Assembly (NCBI GenBank): GCA_903901875.1
Contig: CAIUSO010000045.1
Span: 40,930-104,929 of the forward strand
Length of the DNA stretch: 64,000 nt
Reading direction: 5' to 3'
From: an uncultured Geobacteraceae bacterium
Lineage (GTDB): Bacteria > Desulfobacterota > Desulfuromonadia > Geobacterales > Pseudopelobacteraceae
Part shown: positions 26,267 to 34,251 of the stretch, piece by piece
Position numbering within the stretch: position 1 is the first letter of the stretch
Layout: the number at the start of each line of letters is the position of its first letter
Program-made: the position numbers and the translations under genes
Notes under the pieces: model-generated
What the model saw: the letters and a program-made list of their open reading frames with translations, nothing else
Told to the model about the DNA's origin: nothing
The model's database searches: none

Positions 26267-26641
26267 GTGGCAATTGATGTGAGATATGGTTTATTGCACA
26301 TGGGCGATTTATTTATGGATTTAGTCCATAAAACCGCCGATTCTGCAACTATCTGCTCCAAAAGACTTTTTTTGGCATACGATATTACGTCGCTTACCTG
26401 TAAAAAAGATCAGGTCTCCCGGAAAATCGGGGAGCGGGTTACCGTTCTGGTAAATGGCGGAACGACGGACCTGACCACCGATACCACACTGGCCGGGTAC
26501 ATCGCCCGTCTCAATGAAATCGAAGCGGCAATAGCAGCCCATGAACAAGAGAAAAATAATCTGGTAAACCCGTTTAACGTACCGAAAACAGCATGTGATA
26601 GAACAAATAATGGATCTGAAAAAGGGGAGAACAATGAGTAA
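26267..26641 (+). CDS. Unrecognised 124-residue protein
   Basis: GTG start with AAAGGGGA upstream. The product has a mildly hydrophobic helical N-terminus (GLLHMGDLFMDLVHKTADSA), a conserved-looking segment CKKDQVSRKIGERVTVLVNG, and a helix EIEAAIAAHEQEKNNLV before a polar tail. No membrane segment is certain. The stop overlaps the next start by 8 bp, so the two are translated together. No family recognised. Confidence 0.6.
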   Translation: MAIDVRYGLLHMGDLFMDLVHKTADSATICSKRLFLAYDITSLTCKKDQVSRKIGERVTVLVNGGTTDLTTDTTLAGYIARLNEIEAAIAAHEQEKNNLVNPFNVPKTACDRTNNGSEKGENNE

Positions 26642-26816
26642 AGTCCTAATTGGAGTCTTTTCAGGTATTTTCTTGGGAGCGGTCATCTATGAGCTCATTA
26701 ACCGCACCAACCCGGAGCTGATCCGGAAAGTTGAAGAATTCGCCTGCAGCAAGGTTGACGATCTCTGTGGTCTGAACGAAGAGAACCCTGCATACAAGGC
26801 CCATGAAGCAGCTTAA
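26634..26816 (+). CDS. Small single-span membrane protein
   Basis: A 60-residue protein; ATG 26634 follows AAAGGGGAG. It has one membrane helix (VLIGVFSGIFLGAVIYELIN) and a soluble tail with two cysteines (FACSKVDDLCGLNEENPAY). It overlaps the preceding gene by 8 bp and mamP by 14 bp, so it is firmly within the operon. Size and topology resemble small accessory magnetosome proteins, but I recognise no family. Confidence 0.6.
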   Translation: MSKVLIGVFSGIFLGAVIYELINRTNPELIRKVEEFACSKVDDLCGLNEENPAYKAHEAA

Positions 26817-27804
26817 TTTTCTTGCGAACCCGATATTTCTGCTGCTGCTGATCGGATCGTTTGTCTACGTTTACTTTTTCTATCTTGCTGACGCACCAAT
26901 GCGGAAGCGGGAAGCTTTGGAAAGGGAAAACGAGTTTGCCCAGCAGGCTCCTCCCCCCAATGGAAATCCCGCGACTCCGGTTGCCGGCATTATCATGAAG
27001 GAAGAGAATCCGTTCAATATGGGTAATGATCCGGGGCAGATGAACGTGCCGAATGGCAACCAGTTCTTCAAAATGCAGAATCGCCAGAGTCCTCTGACCA
27101 TGCGGGAAGAGAATCCGTTTGCACCTCCACCCCGGAGGCCACGCATGAGTCAACAGGTGGATCCGAATGGACAGCAATTTGATCCGAATGCCCAGCAGGT
27201 ACAGTTTGGCTATCCCTATGGTTTTGCGGGACAGAACGTGGTGCCGGTCGCCGGTGGTGCCATGGGCAAAACCTGGATCGAGGCCCACTGGATCGGCCTC
27301 GAGGCTGGCCCTCTGACACCTGCTGTTGCCCGTGCCAACAATATTCCTGCCAATGTGACCGGGGTATTTGTGGACGAGGTGACTCTTGTTTCCGCTGACG
27401 CGGGGCTTTTGGCAGGGGATGTGATTACTGCGGTGAACGGTATTCAGGTCGCTGATCTCAGGTCGTTCAAAAACGCCACCCGCCAGGTGGCCCAGATGAC
27501 CCAGACTCAGCTGACTATTTACCGGGGTGGCGCCTATAAAAATGTTGTCATCACCAGTGTGGATGAACTCGGCTTTGCCCAGGTAGAGGGAGCACCGATG
27601 ATTCTGGCAACCGCCCGGTCGCCACACGGCTATTACGGCCCCTGTGACAAGTGTCACTCCATCGCCCCGGGAAAGACCAATCCGAACCAGATGGCCAGAG
27701 ACCTTGGTGATATTTTGACCACAACGGCACCCAACATCAAAAAAGGAACCCCGGCACCACACGGCAACCGGGGACAATGTTCTAAATGTCACGTAATTCT
27801 CTGA
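26803..27804 (+). CDS. mamP: Magnetosome protein MamP (PDZ plus two magnetochrome motifs)
   Basis: A 333-residue membrane-anchored c-type cytochrome. An N-terminal helix (PIFLLLLIGSFVYVYFFYLA) is followed by a proline/glutamine-rich linker, a PDZ domain (WIGLEAGPLTPAVARANNIP, LLAGDVITAVNGIQVADL) and two magnetochrome haem sites, PHGYYGPCDKCH (Cys281-His285) and PHGNRGQCSKCH (Cys326-His330). This domain order is unique to MamP, an iron oxidase that tunes the Fe(II)/Fe(III) ratio during magnetite growth. The linker contains two EENPF segments. The protein ends three residues after the last haem motif. It overlaps the genes on both sides. Confidence 0.92.
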   Translation: MKQLNFLANPIFLLLLIGSFVYVYFFYLADAPMRKREALERENEFAQQAPPPNGNPATPVAGIIMKEENPFNMGNDPGQMNVPNGNQFFKMQNRQSPLTMREENPFAPPPRRPRMSQQVDPNGQQFDPNAQQVQFGYPYGFAGQNVVPVAGGAMGKTWIEAHWIGLEAGPLTPAVARANNIPANVTGVFVDEVTLVSADAGLLAGDVITAVNGIQVADLRSFKNATRQVAQMTQTQLTIYRGGAYKNVVITSVDELGFAQVEGAPMILATARSPHGYYGPCDKCHSIAPGKTNPNQMARDLGDILTTTAPNIKKGTPAPHGNRGQCSKCHVIL

Positions 27805-28712
27805 ACTATTGCAAAAGTTCCACGAATGACTTCAAGGAATGCGCGAACTGCGAGAAAAAAGCAGGATGGGTTGCGGTATGGGCTAACCTTTCTCTCGCCA
27901 TTTTCAAGGGGTTCATCGGTCTGCTGAGTGGCAGTCAGGCTATCATTGGTGATGCGCTTTTTTCTTTCAAGGATTTCATCGCCTCCCTGGTAGTGGTTAT
28001 CGGTGTCAAGGTTTCGGGAAAACCTGCTGATGAACAGCACCCCTACGGTCATGGTAAGGTAGAATACGTTGCACTGTTCTTCATTAGCGTTGCCTTGTTG
28101 GTTTCCACCGGGTTTCTCTTTTTCCACTCGGCGGTCGGCGTCTGGGAAAGCTTCCATGGTGTGGGAACCACACCAAAGCTGGTGGCCTTCTGGGCGGCGG
28201 TCATTTCGGTTATTGCCAACTACAAACTGGCACAGTATCTCCGTTGTGTCGGGGACAGGCTGCAAAGCCCCTCGATGCTGGCCAATGCCCGCCACAATCA
28301 CTCGGACGCCATGTCGTCGGTCATGGTAGCCGTGGCTATTCTGGGGGGACGCTTCCTGGGGCTTCAGTTCCTCGATCCTCTGGTTGCCGTCATTGAAACC
28401 GTGGCCCTGCTGGCCATGAGTATTGACATGCTCAAGGAAGCCGTGAAAGGGCTCTTTGATTCGGCACTCCCCGCCAACAAGGTTGAGCAGATTGAAGCCA
28501 TTGCCCGGCTTGTTCCCGGAGTTAAGAAAGTTTCAAAGGTTGTGGCCCGCCACCTGGGACAGGGGATGTCGGTGGATATGACGATAAAAATTGATCACTC
28601 TTTGAGTCATGAAGAAGGGTATATAATCGTTCAGCACGTGCGGGAAAGTATCATGGCCGCCCTGGGAAATCATACTGCGGTCAATATCGTATTTGAGCCG
28701 TACCTGCCATGA
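27786..28712 (+). CDS. mamM: Magnetosome cation diffusion facilitator MamM
   Basis: A 308-residue CDF transporter expected to move iron into the magnetosome vesicle. An N-terminal CxxC (CANCEKKAGW) and LSGSQAIIGDALFSFKD followed by KPADEQHPYGHGKVE match MamM better than MamB. The membrane metal site pairs Asp63 with the later HNHSD (His and Asp in HxxxD). Where Magnetospirillum MamM has a tyrosine four residues before the first aspartate, this protein has Phe59. The C-terminal cytosolic domain is present (VPGVKKVSKVVARHLGQGM). It overlaps mamP by 19 bp and the next gene by 4 bp. Confidence 0.85.
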   Translation: MSRNSLNYCKSSTNDFKECANCEKKAGWVAVWANLSLAIFKGFIGLLSGSQAIIGDALFSFKDFIASLVVVIGVKVSGKPADEQHPYGHGKVEYVALFFISVALLVSTGFLFFHSAVGVWESFHGVGTTPKLVAFWAAVISVIANYKLAQYLRCVGDRLQSPSMLANARHNHSDAMSSVMVAVAILGGRFLGLQFLDPLVAVIETVALLAMSIDMLKEAVKGLFDSALPANKVEQIEAIARLVPGVKKVSKVVARHLGQGMSVDMTIKIDHSLSHEEGYIIVQHVRESIMAALGNHTAVNIVFEPYLP

Positions 28713-29398
28713 CGGACAAAGGCTGGCTTTCCAAGATACTGATGGTTACGGGCAAGTCGTTGCCGGCCATCCGTAAGGAAGTCCTGCAGATGGAGCATGA
28801 ATACGATCTGGCCCACGGGGGAAAGCCCCGTCGGTATGTTTCTTTTGGTGTCAGTAGCAAGCTTATTAAGCGGGCCGCCCTGAAAACGGCTGCGTTCGGC
28901 GGGTTAGCCAGTATTCCGGCAACCATTCCGGGTGTGGGCATGGCGGGGTCACTGCTCGCCGGCATCACGGCAGATTTGGCGTACTTGGTGCGAACACAGA
29001 TTGAGCTCTGTTATGCTATTTCAATTGCCTATGATGTGCAGATGGATGAGGAAGAATTGAAGGCGGTCTCTCTGGCCCTGCTCGGCTTTTCCGGTAGTGC
29101 TGAGGCTGCCAAAGGGATAGCGGTCAGGACATTGCGGGGCGTTGTAGACGAGCTTTCCGTTGCCTATCTCCGGAAGGGAATTCCGGACTCGGCCCTTGAT
29201 GTGTCTGCAAAACTGGTGCCGCGATTTGCCGGTAAGGCGTACCGGTTGATCCCGTTTTTGGGGATACCGATTGCCGCATCCCTTAACATCGCATCCACCA
29301 TGATGATTGGCAACCAAGCCAGAAAATATTTCAGTACATGGGAAGGTTTCCCTGAACGCCTGGACAGTGCCGGATGCCAAAGAGAAACCGATACGTAA
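28709..29398 (+). CDS. EcsC-like protein in the mam operon
   Basis: A 229-residue protein with a hydrophobic, glycine-rich centre (FGGLASIPATIPGVGMAGSL, then LLAGITADLAYLVRTQIEL and YDVQMDEEELKAVSLALLG), a pattern seen in the EcsC family, and a second hydrophobic part near the C-terminus (RLIPFLGIPIAASLNIASTM). EcsC proteins are poorly characterised membrane-associated proteins. It overlaps mamM by 4 bp (ATGA) and the next gene by 25 bp, so co-translation with the magnetosome genes is very likely. The family call is tentative. Confidence 0.55.
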   Translation: MTDKGWLSKILMVTGKSLPAIRKEVLQMEHEYDLAHGGKPRRYVSFGVSSKLIKRAALKTAAFGGLASIPATIPGVGMAGSLLAGITADLAYLVRTQIELCYAISIAYDVQMDEEELKAVSLALLGFSGSAEAAKGIAVRTLRGVVDELSVAYLRKGIPDSALDVSAKLVPRFAGKAYRLIPFLGIPIAASLNIASTMMIGNQARKYFSTWEGFPERLDSAGCQRETDT

Positions 29399-29931
29399 TT
29401 TTGCTGGTTCTGGTACTGCTGCTGGTGTATCTGTTTTCCCGGCGTGCCAATAATATTTTCGTGGAAGAACAGCATCTGCTCTATATGGCTTCGGGCCTGC
29501 TGGAACTTGAGGTCAGACGTCGCAACGACCTGCTCATGCGTGCCCGGGCGGCGGTCAAACGGTATAATGATCTGGAAGAAAAAATAATTACTAACCTGGT
29601 TACCAAGAATTCTTTGAACATGCCACCGGGTAACAACACCGTTCGTCTGGAAAAAACAAATCCGCTGTTCGAGCTGCTCAGTGAGATTGACAGTGTCAAG
29701 GAGCAGTACCCGGCACTGAAAAGTAAAGGCCCCTACCTTGCGCTGATGGAAGATATGCAGGCGTCGGGATTTCGAGTTACCAATGCCCGCATGGCGTATA
29801 ATGTAAAAGTTAACGAATTCAACACGCTGTTAAATGTATTTCCCTATAAACTGGTTGCCGGTCCACTCGGCTTTCACGCCCACCCCTTTTATGAAGGATC
29901 CGGCGAGAAGCTGCTGAGGAACGAGAACTGA
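29374..29931 (+). CDS. LemA-type protein, divergent second MamQ-like protein
   Basis: A 185-residue protein with one N-terminal membrane helix (YVILLVLVLLLVYLFSRRAN) and a helical LemA-like domain: LLELEVRRRNDLLMRARAAV, then EQYPALKSKGPYLALMEDMQ and YNVKVNEFNTLLNVFPYKLV. It follows the pattern of MamQ but is less conserved than the protein at 34252-34953, which I take as the true MamQ. MamQ is needed for magnetosome membrane formation. The paralogue may act as a partner or have a separate role. It overlaps the EcsC-like gene and precedes mamB by 17 bp. Confidence 0.7.
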   Translation: MPKRNRYVILLVLVLLLVYLFSRRANNIFVEEQHLLYMASGLLELEVRRRNDLLMRARAAVKRYNDLEEKIITNLVTKNSLNMPPGNNTVRLEKTNPLFELLSEIDSVKEQYPALKSKGPYLALMEDMQASGFRVTNARMAYNVKVNEFNTLLNVFPYKLVAGPLGFHAHPFYEGSGEKLLRNEN

Positions 29932-29948
29932 CGTAGTGACAAGGTGCT

Positions 29949-30821
29949 ATGAAGTATACGGAATGTTTAAAATGTGGGCAGTCTTCGCCCCGCTGGAGCT
30001 TTTTCGGTAATACACTTGCCGCTCTGTTCAAGGTACTTGTCGGAACGCTCACCGGAAGTAAGGGGTTGGTGGCCGATGGGGTTCACTCTGCCGCCGACGC
30101 CATGTCCTCACTTTTTATCCTGGTGGCGCTGAAGGTTGCTGACAAGCCGCACGATGAAAAACACCCCTACGGGTACGGCAAGATTGAGTATTTCAGTACC
30201 CTCTGTGCCAGTACCTTCCTGTTTGCCGGTGCCGGTTCCATTTTCGTGGACGCCTTGAGAACCTTCAAGGAAGGGGTCCACGATATGCCGGGCAATGCGG
30301 CCCTTCTGGCCACCGTTATTTCACTCTGTTTCAGTTACCTCATGTATGTTTCCAATTTTTGCGCCGGTACCCAGCTGTCGAGCCCTGCCATGCTGGCGGA
30401 CGCCAACGAGAGCAAGGCCGACAGCATCACCTCCGTTGCCGTTCTGCTCGGCTTGATTGGTGCCAAGATGGGCTATCCCAATGCGGATACCATTGCGGCG
30501 GTCATTGTCTCCCTCTTTATTTTCAACATGAGTGTGGAGATGTTTCTTCAGGGGATAAGCGGATTGATCGATATGTCGGCCGATCAGGACGTGGTGGACG
30601 AAATAGTTGCCGCGACCTTGAAAATAGAGGGGCTTGCCGGAATCAAGGCGATCAAGACGCGGAAAATGGGGCAGAAGAGCTGGGTTGATCTGCAGATAGC
30701 CGTCTCGAAATCGCTGACGGTGCTTGAGGTGCATGTCATCACCGAGAAGGTTCGTGAAGCGGTCATGGCCAATGTGGAAGGTGTCAGCGGCATTGCCGTT
30801 GCGACCTATCCGGTTGATTGA
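29949..30821 (+). CDS. mamB: Magnetosome cation diffusion facilitator MamB
   Basis: A 290-residue CDF protein. MamB-like features: N-terminal CLKC, KGLVADGVHSAADAMSS with the classical His46-x3-Asp50 metal site, KPHDEKHPYGYGKIEY, and GYPNADTIAAVIVSLFIFNM, which closely follows MamB. In the fifth helix the second site reads ESKAD, so Glu replaces the usual His; Magnetospirillum MamB also lacks His there. MamB is needed for vesicle formation and works with MamM. It has the usual cytosolic C-terminal domain. Confidence 0.9.
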   Translation: MKYTECLKCGQSSPRWSFFGNTLAALFKVLVGTLTGSKGLVADGVHSAADAMSSLFILVALKVADKPHDEKHPYGYGKIEYFSTLCASTFLFAGAGSIFVDALRTFKEGVHDMPGNAALLATVISLCFSYLMYVSNFCAGTQLSSPAMLADANESKADSITSVAVLLGLIGAKMGYPNADTIAAVIVSLFIFNMSVEMFLQGISGLIDMSADQDVVDEIVAATLKIEGLAGIKAIKTRKMGQKSWVDLQIAVSKSLTVLEVHVITEKVREAVMANVEGVSGIAVATYPVD

Positions 30822-30844
30822 CCCACGGGAGACCTGTTTTTATT

Positions 30845-31240
30845 ATGAGTACTGAAGCAATAAGTGATTTTTTCGGTTTAGTGAGCTTGGTACTGTTCGT
30901 CTTTGCCAACGCCTACTATCCGGCCCGGATGATTGCCAATCAGTTCCGCCCCTGGCCCCGGGACGTTGCACTCTTTTTTAAAAAATATCTGGATCTGCAC
31001 ATGAATATTAACATCATAGCCTTCGTGGCCATGACCATTCATGCGCACTTCTCCGATGAACGAAATCTGTTCCTGTACGTCAGCTTACTGGTGACGGTCT
31101 GGCTGACCATGGCCGGAATTCTGATGCGATCTAAAAAATTCTCAAGTGATACCAAAAAACAGATGCGCCTTATTCATACCCAACAGACGGTCTTTCTGGT
31201 ATGGATTGTTCTGCTGCTTCTGGGACATTTGATTGAATAG
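30845..31240 (+). CDS. Small four-helix membrane protein with paired histidines
   Basis: A 131-residue protein with about four membrane helices. One helix holds two histidines 14 residues apart (HMNINIIAFVAMTIHAHF), the spacing used in haem-b-binding helices; the last helix begins with His and ends with GHLIE. ATG 30845 is used, since the frame upstream only overlaps mamB. This could be a small cytochrome-b561-like or ferric-reductase-like protein that moves electrons across the magnetosome membrane, which is an inference from histidine placement alone. It ends 52 bp before mamA, and a promoter for mamA overlaps its last codons. Confidence 0.6.
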   Translation: MSTEAISDFFGLVSLVLFVFANAYYPARMIANQFRPWPRDVALFFKKYLDLHMNINIIAFVAMTIHAHFSDERNLFLYVSLLVTVWLTMAGILMRSKKFSSDTKKQMRLIHTQQTVFLVWIVLLLLGHLIE

Positions 31241-31262
31241 ACCGAGCAGTTTCTGATATACT
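31233..31262 (+). promoter_or_regulatory. Promoter upstream of mamA
   Basis: TTGAAT (31233-31238), 18 bp, TATACT (31257-31262) with an extended -10 (TGA before it). It would start transcription near 31269, 24 bp before the mamA ATG, giving mamA-mamI-mamE-mamQ a start of their own inside the cluster. Confidence 0.55.
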
Positions 31263-31292
31263 AAGTTTCATTACATTATTTAAGGAGTTCTT

Positions 31293-31934
31293 ATGGGAAT
31301 CATTGATACTAGTGAACTTCAGTTTTTTTTCAAAGCGGTGACAATAAACGCAAAAAAACTGGTTAATAAATCCATTGACGCGTACAATAGCCTGTTGCAG
31401 ATAGACCCGGAAAGTACCAAGGAAATTCACAACGAACTTGGGGATGACCTGGAAAAAAGCGGTAACTATCAGGGGGCGATCAAGGCCTTCAAGAAAATTA
31501 TCGTCACCGATCCGACCAACGTCAGTGTGCTGTTTAAGCTTGGCAAAATTTATATGCGTCTCGGCCAGAACCCCGAGGCCATGGAAACGTTACGCAAAGT
31601 GACCCTGCTTGATGAAAACATTCCGGAAGCGTTCTACCTGCTTGGTTCGGTTTATTTTACCGCCGATGCCAATGAGGAAGCACTGGAAGCACTCAATAAG
31701 GCGGTGGCTCTGAATCCGGCCTACGCCGATGCCTATTACAAAATCGGCCTTATCGCCGATGCCAGAAGTGACCACGATGGGGCCATCAAGGCCTATCTGA
31801 AAACAATTGACTTCAAGCCGGATTTCATCAAGGCGTACCAGAGTCTCGGTTTTGCCTATGAAGCTAAGGGGCTCCGTGATGAAGCGGTGAAATACTTCAA
31901 AAAATCCCTTGAAATGGAACATAAGAATAATTGA
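31293..31934 (+). CDS. mamA: Magnetosome TPR scaffold protein MamA
   Basis: A 213-residue soluble protein built from about five tetratricopeptide repeats (for example GNYQGAIKAFKKIIVTDPTN, then NEEALEALNKAVALNPAYAD and GLRDEAVKYFKKSLEME). MamA of similar length coats the outside of magnetosomes and recruits other proteins. TPR proteins are common, so the assignment depends on the position between mamB and mamI/mamE and on the length and repeat number. The RBS is AAGGAG 7 bp before ATG 31293. Confidence 0.8.
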   Translation: MGIIDTSELQFFFKAVTINAKKLVNKSIDAYNSLLQIDPESTKEIHNELGDDLEKSGNYQGAIKAFKKIIVTDPTNVSVLFKLGKIYMRLGQNPEAMETLRKVTLLDENIPEAFYLLGSVYFTADANEEALEALNKAVALNPAYADAYYKIGLIADARSDHDGAIKAYLKTIDFKPDFIKAYQSLGFAYEAKGLRDEAVKYFKKSLEMEHKNN

Positions 31935-31998
31935 TAGCAGACAGGGTAATCCGTTACCCCCAGTGTCACATCCCGATTATGGGTAAACAGGAGTTGGT

Positions 31999-32232
31999 AT
32001 GCTTAGTATCGTATTTGGTCTCATCTCGTTGAGTCTCGGTTTCTGGGGACTTGTGAAGTACTGGTGGTACATGGTTGATGTTTTGATTGCAATCTTACCT
32101 CTGCTGCTGATTGGCGGTGGTGCCATTGCACTGCTGGCCGGCATTAAAAATACCGGAATGCAGGCTTCGTTCAAGGTTAAAAACCATGAGTTTCGTGAGG
32201 CCGACCCCGCACCTCGAAAACAAGATGAATAG
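31999..32232 (+). CDS. mamI: Magnetosome membrane protein MamI
   Basis: A 77-residue protein with two membrane helices. SIVFGLISLSLGFWGLVKYW followed by WYMVDVLIAILPLLLIGGGA and IALLAGI resembles MamI of Magnetospirillum nearly throughout the helices as I recall it (VFGLLAL, WGVTAWWW, PLALVxFG, LVAG). MamI is one of the four proteins required to form the magnetosome vesicle. The tail is polar and charged. It lies 9 bp before mamE. Confidence 0.85.
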   Translation: MLSIVFGLISLSLGFWGLVKYWWYMVDVLIAILPLLLIGGGAIALLAGIKNTGMQASFKVKNHEFREADPAPRKQDE

Positions 32233-32241
32233 GAGTCGCTG

Positions 32242-34245
32242 ATGTCATCAGAGAAAACTTCTGAAAGTACCCAAAGTACTATTCAGCATCCTGACCTCAA
32301 GTGTACGCGGAATTATAAACCGTGGATCTGGGCACTGGTGGTCATGGCTGTCTTTACTATTATCTGGGCACTCTACGAAGGTTCGCAGCAGGAAGGGTAT
32401 GTCAATAATTTTCTCACCAAGGGGAGAAATGCCCAAAGTGGTGCTGTGCCAACGGCCCAGCCCGGCATGGCAAGTCCCTTTGTGACACCGGTAGCCCAGG
32501 CAACCGGTGCGGTCGGTGACGTGCAGACTTCGTACCATACTATCATTGACGCAGTACGTCCGGCGGTAGTCAGTATTGACGCTGCCATGCGCAATAACCC
32601 GACGGCGGCCAATCAGGGTATGGCTGATCCGGTCCCGAATGATGTGGCCTTTAACAAAATCGGCTCGGGGGTTATCATCGACCCGAGGGGATATATTCTG
32701 AGCAGCTACCACGTAATCGCCGGTGCTGAAGCCCTTAAAGCAACCGTGTATGGCCCGGGCGGCGCCATGGACTATCCGCTCAAGATGGTAAAGGCAGATC
32801 TTCGTACCGATATGGCACTGCTGCGTATTCAGGGAACCGGTCCATTTCCCCATGCGGAACTGGGTAACTCGGACCTGGCCAGAACCGGTGATATGGTACT
32901 CACCATCGGCAGCCCCTTTGGTTTTGAGCAGTCGGTCACCTCCGGTATGATCAGCAGCAGAAATCGTACCCTGCAGGTTGGCGACACCGTTTATGAAAAT
33001 CTGATTCAGACCGACTCTTCCATCAATCGGGGGAGCAGCGGCGGCCCCATGCTTAACGTGAAGGGTGAGGTTATCGGCATCAACACCGCTATCTTTGCCC
33101 CGACCGGAGTATTCAACGGTATCGGTTTTGCTATTCCGATTAACCGTGCGTCGGAACTGGTTGGCGGCGTGATTGACTTCAACAACACCGCTCCTGGTGC
33201 CGTGGGAGGCCAGTTGGTGGCCTGGACCACTCAGGGACGCCAGGTTGGTAATGCCTATCGTTTGCCCAATGGACAGACGGTTATCCCTCCCCACGGGCCG
33301 CTCGGATCATGTATAACCTGTCATCCACAATTATTTGAAGTGCAGGGCCAACAGAAACCTGCTGTGGCGGCCAATACTGATCCCTGGATGACACAACAGC
33401 CCGGCACGGCGGTCAATGTTGATCCCTGGATGAGACAGCAGCCCGGTACGGCGGCTAACGCTGATCCGCTCATGGGGCAGCAGCCGGGTATGGCAGCCAA
33501 TGCCGATCCACTGCTGACGCAGCAAAACGGCCTGCATATCGGTGCCGGCGCCGGCACGAGAAGAGGCTTGTTCGGGCGAACTAATGGCGGTCCGGTAACC
33601 GGTAATGGTCAGTTTACCGCTGCCGGTCAGCAGATGGTTTTCAATGAACCGGTCATGGGGCTCGGACTGGTGGATGTGGATGATATAATCTGCCGTCAGG
33701 CCGGCATGCTCCACCCGGAAGGGGTGCTGGTCACCAGTACGGCCCCCGGCGGACCGGCGGAAGTTGCCGGCCTCCAGCGGGGTGACATCATCCTCCGCTT
33801 CTCCGGTAAGAAAATCATCAACGTGGCAGCACTCAATACACTCATGGCTGGCCAGAATATCGGCCGCTCCGTTGAACTGGTCTTTTTACGAAACGGTTCC
33901 CGGCAGACCGCCAAGCTAAAAACCGCTGCAACTCGCCAGAACAAGGCCGCAGCCAAGGCACCACAGGTCATGGCTCCCTATCAGTGGCAGCTGGGCGCAC
34001 GTATCACCCCCATTATACCGTCGTTGACGAGAATTACCAAGTCGGGGGTCTATGTGCAGAACAGCAGCGGCATACTGGCCGCCAATGGCTTGCGCAGTGG
34101 TGATATCATCAAGGGGATAAACGGTGCCCAGGTGGAAGAGATGGAAGCTTTCATCAAGGCGTCCCAGCGGGTTGACAGCAAACGGGGCTTTGTCTTGGAC
34201 ATAATTCGTGGCGGTAATTCCATGCTCCTGAATGTTAAAGGATAA
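32242..34245 (+). CDS. mamE: Magnetosome serine protease MamE
   Basis: A 667-residue membrane-anchored HtrA-like protease that directs protein sorting and triggers crystal maturation. One N-terminal helix (WIWALVVMAVFTIIWALYEG) leads to a trypsin-like domain with the full triad: His157 (SSYHV), Asp190 (RTDMAL) and Ser266 in GSSGGP (usual motif GNSGGP). A single magnetochrome site PPHGPLGSCITCH (Cys357-His361) follows, where Magnetospirillum MamE has two. A four-copy repeat (NADP-L/W-M-x-QQPGTA type, about residues 375-430) links to two PDZ domains (GVLVTSTAPGGPAEVAGLQR; GVYVQNSSGILAANGLRSGD). The order is typical of MamE. Confidence 0.93.
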   Translation: MSSEKTSESTQSTIQHPDLKCTRNYKPWIWALVVMAVFTIIWALYEGSQQEGYVNNFLTKGRNAQSGAVPTAQPGMASPFVTPVAQATGAVGDVQTSYHTIIDAVRPAVVSIDAAMRNNPTAANQGMADPVPNDVAFNKIGSGVIIDPRGYILSSYHVIAGAEALKATVYGPGGAMDYPLKMVKADLRTDMALLRIQGTGPFPHAELGNSDLARTGDMVLTIGSPFGFEQSVTSGMISSRNRTLQVGDTVYENLIQTDSSINRGSSGGPMLNVKGEVIGINTAIFAPTGVFNGIGFAIPINRASELVGGVIDFNNTAPGAVGGQLVAWTTQGRQVGNAYRLPNGQTVIPPHGPLGSCITCHPQLFEVQGQQKPAVAANTDPWMTQQPGTAVNVDPWMRQQPGTAANADPLMGQQPGMAANADPLLTQQNGLHIGAGAGTRRGLFGRTNGGPVTGNGQFTAAGQQMVFNEPVMGLGLVDVDDIICRQAGMLHPEGVLVTSTAPGGPAEVAGLQRGDIILRFSGKKIINVAALNTLMAGQNIGRSVELVFLRNGSRQTAKLKTAATRQNKAAAKAPQVMAPYQWQLGARITPIIPSLTRITKSGVYVQNSSGILAANGLRSGDIIKGINGAQVEEMEAFIKASQRVDSKRGFVLDIIRGGNSMLLNVKG

Positions 34246-34251
34246 CAGGCA

